NCBI GenBank assembly: GCA_038214535.1
Contig: JBBQRS010000032.1
Location: 1-42,635 of the forward strand
Source of the DNA: JBBQRS01 sp038214535
Lineage (GTDB): Bacteria > Chloroflexota > Anaerolineae > CG2-30-64-16
Length of the DNA stretch: 42,635 bases
Reading direction: 5' to 3'
The notes under the pieces were generated by a model. The model was not told the origin of the DNA and made no database searches. It was given only the letters and a program-made list of their open reading frames with translations. Positions 15,315 through 22,940 of this stretch are shown here, one piece after another. The translations under genes and the position numbers were made by a program. How positions within the stretch are numbered: the first letter of the stretch is position 1; each line of letters begins with the position of its first letter.

Positions 15315-16348
15315 TGATGACCACCAACGAAACCCCCTTGCCGCTGATCCAGGTCAACCACCTGAGCAAGCATTACCGCGTCCGCGGCGGCTTTCGTCAA
15401 GCGACTCAGTGGGTCAAGGCCGTAGATGACGTATCGTTCAACATTCAGGAAGGCGAAACTCTGGGCGTGGTGGGCGAATCCGGTTGCGGCAAGACGACCC
15501 TCGGGCGCACCATGCTGCGCCTGATCGAACCCACCGGCGGCCAGGTGCTGCTCAAATCAGAACCCCCCGCAGCCGTGCGCAACATCCTGACGCTCAGCGG
15601 CGACGACATGAAAGCCGTGCGTCGCCAGATGCAAATCATCTTCCAGGACCCCTACGGTTCCCTCAGCCCACGGATGCCCGTCGGCGAGCAAGTGGTCGAA
15701 GGGATGCGGATTCACGGCATCGGTGACGCCGAAGAACGCACCGAAACCATGCTCCGGCTGCTGCGCCAGGTCGGTCTTGAGGATTACCACGCCAATCGCT
15801 ACCCACACGAGTTCTCCGGCGGCCAACAGCAGCGCGTCGGCATCGCTCGCGCTCTGGCGCTCCGCCCGCGCTTCATCCTCTGCGATGAACCCGTCTCTGC
15901 GCTCGATGTCTCCATCCAATCGCAGGTACTCAACCTGCTGCATGAACTGCAAACCGAATATGGCCTGACCTATCTGTTCATTGCGCACAATCTGAACGTC
16001 GTCGAGCACATCTCGCGCCGTGTGGCGGTCATGTATCTGGGCAAAATCGTCGAGCTGGCAACGCGTGAGGATATTTATAAGCGCCCAATGCACCCTTATA
16101 CTCAGGCGTTGTTGGCGGCGATCCCGATCCCTGACCCGAAGCAGCGCAATCGCCGCCGTCTGCTTCTCACCGGCGACGTGCCCAGCCCGGTGAATCCGCC
16201 GTCCGGCTGTCGTTTTCACACGCGCTGCCCCCTCGCCTTCGATCAATGCAAGCTCGAAGAGCCCGCACTGACTGAAGTCAACGATATACGTGATGAAACT
16301 TCTCATCTCGTCGCCTGCTGGCGGGCCGGCGAATCCGCCTTCATTTAG
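15311..16348 (+). CDS. Dpp/Opp-type ABC transporter ATP-binding protein, DppF-like
   Basis: Second ATPase subunit, 345 residues from the ATG at 15311, which overlaps the stop of the preceding gene. Two further in-frame ATGs follow immediately, so the exact start is uncertain by two residues. Walker A GESGCGKT is at 55-62. The typical DppF insert YRVRGGFRQATQWVKAVDDV precedes it. The Q-loop is in QIIFQDPYGSLSPRM, the signature is FSGGQQQRVGIARALALRP, and Walker B ILCDEPVSALDVS follows. The C-terminal extension has MHPYTQALLAAIP and GCRFHTRCPLA. An open frame continues upstream to 15191 inside the DppD-like gene, but that extension has no family character. Confidence 0.95.
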   Translation: MMMTTNETPLPLIQVNHLSKHYRVRGGFRQATQWVKAVDDVSFNIQEGETLGVVGESGCGKTTLGRTMLRLIEPTGGQVLLKSEPPAAVRNILTLSGDDMKAVRRQMQIIFQDPYGSLSPRMPVGEQVVEGMRIHGIGDAEERTETMLRLLRQVGLEDYHANRYPHEFSGGQQQRVGIARALALRPRFILCDEPVSALDVSIQSQVLNLLHELQTEYGLTYLFIAHNLNVVEHISRRVAVMYLGKIVELATREDIYKRPMHPYTQALLAAIPIPDPKQRNRRRLLLTGDVPSPVNPPSGCRFHTRCPLAFDQCKLEEPALTEVNDIRDETSHLVACWRAGESAFI

Positions 16349-16359
16349 CGTCGTTCTCC

Positions 16360-16431
16360 CCTTGGTAGTGACGGGTTGAGCCGGTGTGTTGCCCCCCACG
16401 GCAGTATCCGTCACTACCAAGGAGCCGGTCA
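16360..16431. repeat. Interspersed palindrome, copy B (short-armed variant)
   Basis: CCTTGGTAGTGACGG (16360-16374) pairs with CCGTCACTACCAAGG (16408-16422) around a 33-base loop, followed by the family tail GCCGGTCA. The core GTAGTGACGG is shared with the other copies, but the inner GCTTYAGCCG is degraded. It separates the last transporter gene from the GH109-like gene. Confidence 0.7.
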
Positions 16432-16484
16432 TAACTCATGTAAATCACGGGCAAAAACAACCCACACGGAGGAACTGAGGAACT

Positions 16485-17573
16485 ATGGAGACTTATCGTA
16501 TCGGCCTGGTGGGCGCGCGGCGTGGTTCTGGCCTCGTCGCCCCCTTCCAACTCTACCCCGAAACCCGCATCACCGCGCTCTGTGACGCCAACCCGGCCAC
16601 GCTGGCCGATGCCGGCGAAGCCTTTGGCGTCCCGCCGGAGGCGCTCTACACCGATTTTGATGCCTTCCTGGATGGCCCGATAGATGTCGTCGTCGTCGCC
16701 ACGCCGATGCCGCTCCACGTCAACCAGGCCATCACCGCCATGGAGCGCGGCAAACACGTCCTCAGCGAGGTCACGGCCGCAGACACGCTCGAAGACTGCG
16801 CCCGGTTAGTAGACGCCGTTAAGCGCAGCGGCATGACCTACATGATGGCGGAGAACATGTGCTATTACGAGTACATCCGCCAGTGGAAAGACATCATCGG
16901 CTCAGGCAAGCTGGGTGACATCTACTACGCGGAAGGCGAATACATCCACGAAATCGAAGACCTGCTGGTGGATCCCGTCACCGGCGAACAGCACTGGCGC
17001 ATTCACCGCCCCCCCATCCACTACTGCACACACAGCCTGGGGCCGCTATTGACGCTGATGGATGACCGCATCGTACAGGCGATGGGCGTGGACTGCGGTT
17101 ACGGCACGATGCCCAACCTGGGCAAGGGCTGCGTCAACATGGAAGTCGCGCTCTTCAAGACGCAAAAGGGCGCGGTGATCAAGCTGCTGCGTAGCCAGGT
17201 CGCACGCCGCGAGCCGGGGATGCACTTCTACGAACTCTATGGCACAAAGGGCAGCATCGAGAACTCGCGCGACGGCGGCTGGCGCGACGAAAAGGGTAAG
17301 CTCTACATCGAAGGCGAGATGGATCGGCAGACCGGCTGGCAAGAGATTGACTGCCCGCACTCGGACCCGGCCGCCCCGCCCGAAGCGCACAAAGGCGGCC
17401 ACGGCACCTGCGAATACTATCTGGTGCGTGACTTCATTGACGCCCTGCTCACCGGGCAGCGCCCGCCCATTGACGTCATCCGCGCGATGGATTTCACCCT
17501 CCCCGGCCTCTGCGCCCAGATGTCCATCGAGCAGGGCAACGTCTGGGTAGACGTGCCGCAATACGAGTGGTAA
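16485..17573 (+). CDS. Gfo/Idh/MocA family protein with GH109-like motifs (possible NAD-dependent glycosidase)
   Basis: Rossmann-fold Gfo/Idh/MocA protein of 362 residues. The nucleotide-binding start is RIGLVGARRGSG (5-16). In place of the usual catalytic EKP it has SEV (94-96, in HVLSEVTAADTLEDC). This is followed by MMAENMCYYEY (120-130) and HYCTHSLGPL (179-188) with a candidate catalytic His183. This pattern (SEV, MM-ENxCY, TH-LGP) is what I recall of GH109 glycosidases, which use NAD+ transiently to cleave N-acetylgalactosaminides. A glycosidase is therefore a better guess than a simple dehydrogenase, though the match is by motif only. No signal peptide is seen, so it would act on imported substrate. 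Start ATG has GAGGAACT upstream. It follows the Dpp-type ATPase after copy B of the repeat, and a hairpin terminator closes the gene. Confidence 0.78.
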   Translation: METYRIGLVGARRGSGLVAPFQLYPETRITALCDANPATLADAGEAFGVPPEALYTDFDAFLDGPIDVVVVATPMPLHVNQAITAMERGKHVLSEVTAADTLEDCARLVDAVKRSGMTYMMAENMCYYEYIRQWKDIIGSGKLGDIYYAEGEYIHEIEDLLVDPVTGEQHWRIHRPPIHYCTHSLGPLLTLMDDRIVQAMGVDCGYGTMPNLGKGCVNMEVALFKTQKGAVIKLLRSQVARREPGMHFYELYGTKGSIENSRDGGWRDEKGKLYIEGEMDRQTGWQEIDCPHSDPAAPPEAHKGGHGTCEYYLVRDFIDALLTGQRPPIDVIRAMDFTLPGLCAQMSIEQGNVWVDVPQYEW

Positions 17574-17585
17574 TCGCTTAAATGT

Positions 17586-17627
17586 GCTCGGGCTTGCTGT
17601 GTCCACAAGACCATAGCAAGCCCGGCA
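17586..17627 (+). terminator. Hairpin terminator after the GH109-like gene
   Basis: CGGGCTTGCT (17589-17598) pairs with AGCAAGCCCG (17615-17624), extended by TGC/GCA outside a one-base bulge and followed by TTTCTTC. It lies 12 bases past the stop codon. Confidence 0.65.
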
Positions 17628-17717
17628 TTTCTTCGCAACCAGATCATCGGGTACGGACGCGTCACAACAGCCGCGATCCGCTTACCCGTTTCCATCCGTT
17701 GCCCAAAGGAGCGCCCT

Positions 17718-19160
17718 ATGCAAGCCGGATTCGCCGAACGCGACATTACGCCCTTGCCCGGTATGGAGCAACCGGGTGATTACTTCAAGCAATTCAACGA
17801 CGGGCGCGTCCATGACCCCCTCAAGGCGCGCGCCGTCGTCTTCGATGACGGCAAGCAACGCGTCGCCCTGATCGGCGTCGACGCGGTGGAGATGCATCGA
17901 GCGCTCACCGAAACCATCCGCCGCGAGATCCAACGGCGCACCGGCATCGCGCCCGAAGCGATCATGATTGCCGTCAGTCACACCCATTCCGGCGGCCCCG
18001 TCGGCTTTGCGTTTCCCGGCCAATTCGATGGCGAGTCGGAACTCGTGCAACGCATCGCCTACCAACTCTCGCCCAGCGCCGACCCCGTTTACCTGGAGAT
18101 GGTCGCGAACGGCGCCATCGAGGCCGTTGTCGAGGCGGCCGCCTCGGCCCGACCTGCAAAACTCCTGACCGCGCGCGGGCATGAAGCGGACGTCACTTTC
18201 AACCGGCGCATCACGATGACGAACGGTCGCGCCTACACCCATCCGGGCAAAGGCCACCCCGACGCCGTCGCCTATGCCGGCCCCATTGACCCCGAGGTCG
18301 GTGTCGTCGGCGTGTGGGACGCCGCGGGGCGTTTCATGGGCTGCATCGTCAATTTCGCCTGTCACTGCACCACCTCGCCGGGCGGCCTCTCCGCCGACTG
18401 GGTCTACTTCATGGAGCGCACCATCCGCGGCGCGCTGGGTGAAGATGCGGTGGTCGTCTTCCTCAACGGCGCGTGCGGCGACATCACGCAGGTAGATAAC
18501 CTCAACGCGCCGGAACCGTGGCGCAACCACGGCGAGGATGTCTCCCGCTTCGTGGGGACCCGCGTCGGCGCCGAGGTGGTCAAAGCGTTGGTCAGCGATC
18601 TACCCGGCGATGTGGACGCATTGGATTACCGCAGCGAAGTGCTCATGATCCCGCGCCGCCCGCCCGCGCCGGAACGCGTGCGCCAGGCGCAAGAGATCAT
18701 GGCAACCGGCGACTTTCGCAGTGCAGAGGGGATTTTCGCCAAAGAGATCGTGCTCACCGACGCCATGTGCCGCCGCGAACCGGAGTCGGCAGTAGAGCTT
18801 CAAGCCATCCAGGTGGGACCGGTCCTCTTCCTCGCCAACCCCGCAGAACTATTCTGCCAACTGGGGCTGGATATCAAATCCGGCAGCGCCTTCCCCTTCA
18901 CCTTCCCGGTCGAGTTGGCGAATGGCTGCATCGGTTACGTCCCCACCGATGACGCCTTCTTACCGACCGGCGGGGGCTACGAAACGCGGCTCACCTCTTA
19001 CTCGAACCTGATCCCGGCGGCCGGCGACCGCATTGTCGAAGGCAGCCTGCGGCTGGCGAATGCCATGACCCCCGGCCCACTGCCACAACACGATCCAGCC
19101 GTCCAAACCTTCGCCCGCCACGAATGGGACTACGGCAACGTCGCCCCAGAACTCGAATAA
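17718..19160 (+). CDS. Neutral/alkaline ceramidase-like amidohydrolase (N-terminal-domain type)
   Basis: Protein of 480 residues resembling the catalytic domain of neutral/alkaline non-lysosomal ceramidases, zinc amidases that cleave N-acyl linkages. Seen directly: the start GFAERDITPLPG typical of the family, VALIGVDAVEM, the metal motif SHTHSGGP (about 92-99), VNFACHCTT with a candidate His/Cys pair, and FLNGACGDITQ. The late segment ELANGCIGYVPTDDAF is also family-like. There is no signal peptide or C-terminal immunoglobulin-like domain, so it is shorter than secreted ceramidases and probably cytoplasmic. In such sugar loci the true substrate may be an N-acylated sugar rather than ceramide, but this is inference. 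AAAGGAG precedes the ATG. It is the last gene of the rightward run and is followed by a repeat and a strong bidirectional hairpin. Confidence 0.82.
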   Translation: MQAGFAERDITPLPGMEQPGDYFKQFNDGRVHDPLKARAVVFDDGKQRVALIGVDAVEMHRALTETIRREIQRRTGIAPEAIMIAVSHTHSGGPVGFAFPGQFDGESELVQRIAYQLSPSADPVYLEMVANGAIEAVVEAAASARPAKLLTARGHEADVTFNRRITMTNGRAYTHPGKGHPDAVAYAGPIDPEVGVVGVWDAAGRFMGCIVNFACHCTTSPGGLSADWVYFMERTIRGALGEDAVVVFLNGACGDITQVDNLNAPEPWRNHGEDVSRFVGTRVGAEVVKALVSDLPGDVDALDYRSEVLMIPRRPPAPERVRQAQEIMATGDFRSAEGIFAKEIVLTDAMCRREPESAVELQAIQVGPVLFLANPAELFCQLGLDIKSGSAFPFTFPVELANGCIGYVPTDDAFLPTGGGYETRLTSYSNLIPAAGDRIVEGSLRLANAMTPGPLPQHDPAVQTFARHEWDYGNVAPELE

Positions 19161-19166
19161 GCTCTT

Positions 19167-19276
19167 CCTTCGTAGTGACGGCTTCAGCCGTTTGGCCCCT
19201 TTGTAGTGAAGGCTTTAGCCGTTGGGCAGCCCAGCGGCTAAAGCCTTCACTACAAAGGACAGGTCAGGTTACCAAG
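19167..19276. repeat. Interspersed palindrome, copy C (tandem left arm plus full palindrome)
   Basis: A partial left arm (from 19168, CTTCGTAGTGACGGCTTCAG) is followed by a full element. In the full element 24 bases at 19198-19221 pair perfectly with 19235-19258 (GTAGTGAAGGCTTTAGCCG arms), then comes the tail ACAGGTCAGGTTACCAAG. It lies between convergent genes. Confidence 0.85.
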
Positions 19277-19290
19277 TTCAAGCATAAGCA

Positions 19291-19327
19291 GCGAGGCGAC
19301 CGCGCGTTGTACACGCGGTCGCCTCGC
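19291..19327. terminator. Bidirectional hairpin terminator between convergent genes
   Basis: GCGAGGCGACCGCG (19291-19304) pairs perfectly with CGCGGTCGCCTCGC (19314-19327) around a 9-base loop. It is placed between the ceramidase-like gene (+) and the oxidoreductase gene (-), so it can end transcription from both sides. Confidence 0.65.
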
Positions 19328-19331
19328 ATCC

Positions 19332-19357
19332 CGTAGTTTAGCCCCTTGTGGGCGTCG
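19332..19357. repeat. Interspersed repeat, CGTAGTTTAGCCCC family, copy 2 (half element)
   Basis: These 26 bases are identical to 702-727. Only the left half is present. It ends seven bases before the oxidoreductase stop codon. Confidence 0.6.
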
Positions 19358-19363
19358 GGCGCG

Positions 19364-20629
19364 CTACTCGCCGCCCTCTGCCCGCGTGCGATACTCGTCC
19401 ATATCCACCACCAAGTTGTTCAACCGCGACTCCTCCGCGGCGAACGCCATCAGATGGCTTTCCAGTGACTCGCGCCCTGTCGTCAACGGCGCGCAGTCGC
19501 CGCGCACCGCCCCCACGAACGCCCGCATGATGCCGAAATCGCCGCCGCCATGCCCGCTTGCCCCCACCGGCAGCGTGATCTGCTCGCACGTCCCCGTCCG
19601 GTGATCGTGAATCTCGATTTCACCGACGCGGTAATCGAACTTGGCCCGCAGCGTCCCCCGCGTGCCGTCGTAACGCATGGTGCGCGATTCCTCATACGCG
19701 TGCCCCTGCATGAACAACGTCACGATCGCCCCGCTCTCGAATTCCATATTGACCGTCTGATGATCCACCACGTCGTTATCACAATGATAGACGCAGCGCC
19801 CATACGGCCCCTCTTCCAGCGCGCGCAACCGCGCCGCCGGGCTCAGGTCATCGGAGATCGCCGTCACCGGCCAACCGTCGCGTTCTGTTGACAGATAAAT
19901 CCGGCGCGCATCATACTTGCAGTCCACGGGGCAACCGTCCGTGCAACGCAGGGTCGCGCCTGCGGGCGCGTGCTCCGCGCGCAAGTGCATCAGCGACCCA
20001 AACGACTGCAACTTATTGACCGGCTCGCCCATGTTCCAGTAGAGAATATCCAGGTCATGGCAGCACTTCGCCAGGATCATCGGGCTGGAGAGTTCCGCGT
20101 TGCGCCAGTGGCCCCGCACGAAGCTATGCGCCATATGCCAGAACACCACGTTCTCCCGGTGCTCCACCGTGTTGATCTCGCCAATCCGCCCCGATGCCAG
20201 GATATCGTGCAGCGTCGAGAACATCTCGGTATAGCGCAGCACGTGGCACACCTGAAGCAGCAGCCCTGCCTGCTCCGCCGTCTGCACCAGTTCCACCACG
20301 TGATCCTGCCGCTCGGCCATCGGCTTTTCCAGCAACACGTTGTAACCGGCCTTCAGCGCCGCCATCGTCGAAGGATGGTGCATCTGATCCTGCGTCGCGT
20401 TCAGCAGCGCATCGGCCATGTGCCCCTGCGCCAGCAGGTCCTCCCACGTCGCAAACTGACGCTCCGGGGGAATATCGTGCGCCCGCGCAAACCGTTCGCG
20501 GCGCACCAGGTTCGGCTCGGCCACCGCAACAAAGCGCAGTTCATCGGGATACTCCAGCGCATACGGCGCATAGGCGTGAAATCCGCGCCCACCCGCCCCC
20601 AGCAACACCGCCGTTACAGGTTTTGACAT
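19364..20629 (-). CDS. Gfo/Idh/MocA family oxidoreductase with a cysteine cluster
   Basis: NAD(P)-dependent sugar-type oxidoreductase of 421 residues, longer than the usual 330-370. The nucleotide loop is VLLGAGGRGFHAY (8-20) and the catalytic EKP is at 101-103. KCCHDLDILYWNMGEP (189-204) is the substrate-side helix with its conserved His-Asp. An insertion carries Cys229, Cys233 and Cys237 (CTDGCPVDC), then Cys279 and Cys283 (CVYHC). Such five-Cys inserts could hold a metal, which is inference. A subgroup of Gfo/Idh proteins in sugar loci has this layout. It converges on the ceramidase-like gene and so is transcribed separately from the other locus genes. The ATG has GGGAG eight bases upstream. 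An alternative role as a glycosidase-like member is less likely because EKP is intact. Confidence 0.88.
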   Translation of the reverse strand: MSKPVTAVLLGAGGRGFHAYAPYALEYPDELRFVAVAEPNLVRRERFARAHDIPPERQFATWEDLLAQGHMADALLNATQDQMHHPSTMAALKAGYNVLLEKPMAERQDHVVELVQTAEQAGLLLQVCHVLRYTEMFSTLHDILASGRIGEINTVEHRENVVFWHMAHSFVRGHWRNAELSSPMILAKCCHDLDILYWNMGEPVNKLQSFGSLMHLRAEHAPAGATLRCTDGCPVDCKYDARRIYLSTERDGWPVTAISDDLSPAARLRALEEGPYGRCVYHCDNDVVDHQTVNMEFESGAIVTLFMQGHAYEESRTMRYDGTRGTLRAKFDYRVGEIEIHDHRTGTCEQITLPVGASGHGGGDFGIMRAFVGAVRGDCAPLTTGRESLESHLMAFAAEESRLNNLVVDMDEYRTRAEGGE

Positions 20630-20990
20630 GCGTCATCTCCCTTCCTTGAGAATACTTGTGCCTGACCCCATTATGCTCCAAACGCATCGCAGCATGAAAA
20701 TGTTGCAGTATGACCTTGATAGCATACCAGCGATCCAGCGCCAACGAAAATTCGGCCTTACGCACGCGCCTGAATATAGCGCCTGGCGCCGACCTATCGT
20801 AGCACTTCCAGGAATTCTGAATATGGTCTACAATCTGGAGCATCTGCTGCTGGCGCAGTCCTATCTGGGTCGCGCGGATCAATCTGTTCACAAGAACGCC
20901 TAAAATCGCCATTCAGCGATCGGAGAAAATAGTCATCGGGTAACCACATTCACGATACCCCCACAAGACGCGGATTCAAGCTCATCCGAC
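20630..20990. other. Intergenic stretch, lower GC, no convincing gene
   Basis: Roughly 360 bases between divergent genes. Short open frames on both strands (for example 20628-20903 plus, 20541-20912 minus) overlap each other and resemble nothing I know. The plus one would begin inside the 5' end of the oxidoreductase. The stretch should hold the oxidoreductase promoter and the 5' end of the broken phosphodiesterase gene. Confidence 0.4.
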
Positions 20991-22097
20991 TTGCGTTCAG
21001 GCTGGCGCACTTTTTTCACCGTCATCCTGGGCATCATATTCTTCCTCTCCTTTCTGAGCTTCGTCGGCGGCCTCGTCGTGCGCCGTCACCTGCTCGACCC
21101 CAACCTCTATACGCAGGCGCTCGCCGAGAGCAACATCTACGAGCGCGTATATACCGACTTCCTGGCCGACCCCGCCATCGAGGAGAAGATCAAGGAAGTC
21201 ACCGGCATCAACATTGACCTCGTCGTGGGCGAAGCCTACGCGCAGGTGGTCTCGGCGGCCTACCTCATCCTGCCGCCGCCCGAGATGCAGCGCGACGCCG
21301 AACGCTTCTTCACCCGCCTGACCGCCTATCTTGCCGGCGACGCCCGAACTGCCGGAGGAGATCGGCTGGGGCTCGGCGCTGACGCCCGACGTATTGGCGA
21401 ATCGCATCGTCAAAGCCTCCACTACCGTCGCTATGGGCGCCATAGACAGGGCCGCCCCGGTCGTGCTGAACAAGACCGAGCCATTGATCGAGGCCGAGCT
21501 GTGCGACCGCAAGGCCAACGAAGTCGCGTATGCATCCTCCCACAACTCCATGTCCATCGCCGAGTACGGCTGGATCTGGCCCATGCACGACGGGACGATC
21601 ACCGACCAACTCAACGCCGGTATCCGCGCCCGCTTAATCGATACTCATTATCTGGATACGGCGCAACTACAGTCCGATTTCCTGGCTTCTTTGCCGCCCG
21701 CGATGCAAGATGTCGGTCGAAAAGCCATCGCCGCCTTCAAGCCGGAAGCGCGCGAAGGCTATTTCCTCTGTCATCAAATCTGCGGTTTCGGCTGGCGTCC
21801 CCTGGAAGACAGCCTGACCGAAGTGCGCACTTTCCTGGATGAAAACCCGCGCGAAGTGCTCTTCCTTATCATCCAGGACGAGATCAGCAACGTAGACACC
21901 GAGAAAGCCTTCGCAGACGCCGGGCGATACCCTACATCTATACACACGCGATCGGCCAGGAATGGCCGACCCTGCACCAGATGATTGACGCGAACAAACG
22001 CCTTGTCGTCATGGCCGAGAACGAAGGCCCGCCGCCCGCCTGGTACATGAACGTCTGGGACGCTACCGGGGTTATGATCACGTATAGCCTGACATGA
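20991..22097 (+). pseudogene. PLC-like phosphodiesterase membrane protein, broken by two frameshifts
   Basis: The product would be a membrane-anchored protein with a phosphatidylinositol-phospholipase-C-like barrel. Three reading frames carry it. Frame 1 (20991 to about 21340) has an N-terminal membrane anchor (TVILGIIFFLSFLSFVGGLV) and the start of an extracytoplasmic domain. Frame 2 (about 21340 to 21925) carries PELPEEIGWG, then the PLC-X-like core SHNSMSIAEYGWIWP, TDQLNAGIRARLIDTHY and FLDENPREVLFLIIQDE. Frame 3 (about 21925 to 22097) continues IPYIYTHAIGQEWPTLHQMI and MAENEGPPPAWYMNVWD, then stops. The putative catalytic His in SHNS is present. The TTG at 20991 is the first usable start in frame and has no clear ribosome site. 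It is either a decayed gene or an assembly error, and the C-terminus also looks short. Confidence 0.72.
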
Positions 22098-22160
22098 TGA
22101 ACATTCATTCAGCCGGCTTCACTCTGCGCTTGATGCTTCAACAAGGGATGGTTTTACAGC

Positions 22161-22832
22161 ATGTTCAACACACTCATCTCCCTATTATCCTTGATCCTCG
22201 ACAGCGCCATCGTGCCGGTGCAGATCATCATGGTCATCCCGATGCTCACCGCCGAAAAGCCGGGGCCGGCCAAAGCCATCGCCTTCATCAGCGGCATGAC
22301 GCTGGTGCGCCTGGCGCAGGGCGTCATCTTCGGCCTCATTATCACCGGCGGTGCGACGGACGACGGCGGCGGTTCGGGCTGGATCAAGTCTACCCTGCTG
22401 CTGGTGCTCGGCGTCTTCCTGCTCATCACCGCCTACAGGAGCTTCACCAACCACCCCGACCCCGACGCGCCGCCGCCGAAGTGGTTGACCATGATCGGGA
22501 ACGCCTCGCCGCTCACGGCGCTGGCGCTGGGGGCCGGTCTTGTCCTGATCGCCGCCAAGCTATGGGTCTTCACGCTGGGCGCGATTGCAACCATCGGCAA
22601 CGCGCAGCTCGGCCAACCCGCCGGCACGATCACCTTCGTGCTCTTCGCGTTGCTCGCCGCATCGCTGCTCATCATCCCAACCCTCATCCGGCTGATCTTC
22701 CCGACCAAAGCCGCCGCCCTGCTCGGCGCCTTCGGTGACTGGCTGGAAAAATACAATAGCCAGATCGTCATGGTCGTATCGCTGATCTTCGGCCTGCTCT
22801 TCCTGTACAAAGGTATCACAGGGCTGCTCTAG
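22161..22832 (+). CDS. GAP-family (Sap/SfLAP-type) membrane protein
   Basis: Polytopic inner-membrane protein of 223 residues that I assign to the GAP family (sulfolipid-1-addressing-protein type), distant relatives of LysE exporters. It shows about six membrane segments: LISLLSLILDSAIVPVQIIM, AIAFISGMTLVRLAQGVIFG, STLLLVLGVFLLITAYRSF, ALGAGLVLIAAKLWVFTLG, FVLFALLAASLLIIPTLIR and MVVSLIFGLLFLYKGI. The family marker is the first helix followed by a short loop with a GP (EKPGPAKAIAF), and PPPKWLTMI before the fourth helix. In mycobacteria relatives help export glycolipids, so a lipid or small-molecule export role is plausible here but unproven. The gene is intact although both flanking genes carry breaks elsewhere in the region. 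Confidence 0.75.
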   Translation: MFNTLISLLSLILDSAIVPVQIIMVIPMLTAEKPGPAKAIAFISGMTLVRLAQGVIFGLIITGGATDDGGGSGWIKSTLLLVLGVFLLITAYRSFTNHPDPDAPPPKWLTMIGNASPLTALALGAGLVLIAAKLWVFTLGAIATIGNAQLGQPAGTITFVLFALLAASLLIIPTLIRLIFPTKAAALLGAFGDWLEKYNSQIVMVVSLIFGLLFLYKGITGLL

Positions 22833-22880
22833 CGTTCCAACATTATATCGGTTGTTTTTACAATAATGCGACATATAGGT

Positions 22881-22886
22881 TATAAT
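22881..22886 (+). promoter_or_regulatory. Candidate -10 box (TATAAT) in an AT-rich island
   Basis: A perfect TATAAT lies in a marked AT-rich stretch (about 22840-22910), 55 bases before the DUF1269/DUF4332 gene. A weak TTACAA sits 17 bases upstream (22858-22863). The AT-rich contrast with the surrounding high-GC sequence supports a promoter. Confidence 0.5.
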
Positions 22887-22940
22887 ATTGAGTAGTAATA
22901 TCGAACAATCAACGATTAACGCACCTAAGGAGCATCAAGA

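Noticed and set aside
20541..20912. Opposing short open frames in the 20.6-20.9 kb gap
   Set aside because: They overlap each other and the neighbouring gene, have no ribosome sites and resemble no family.
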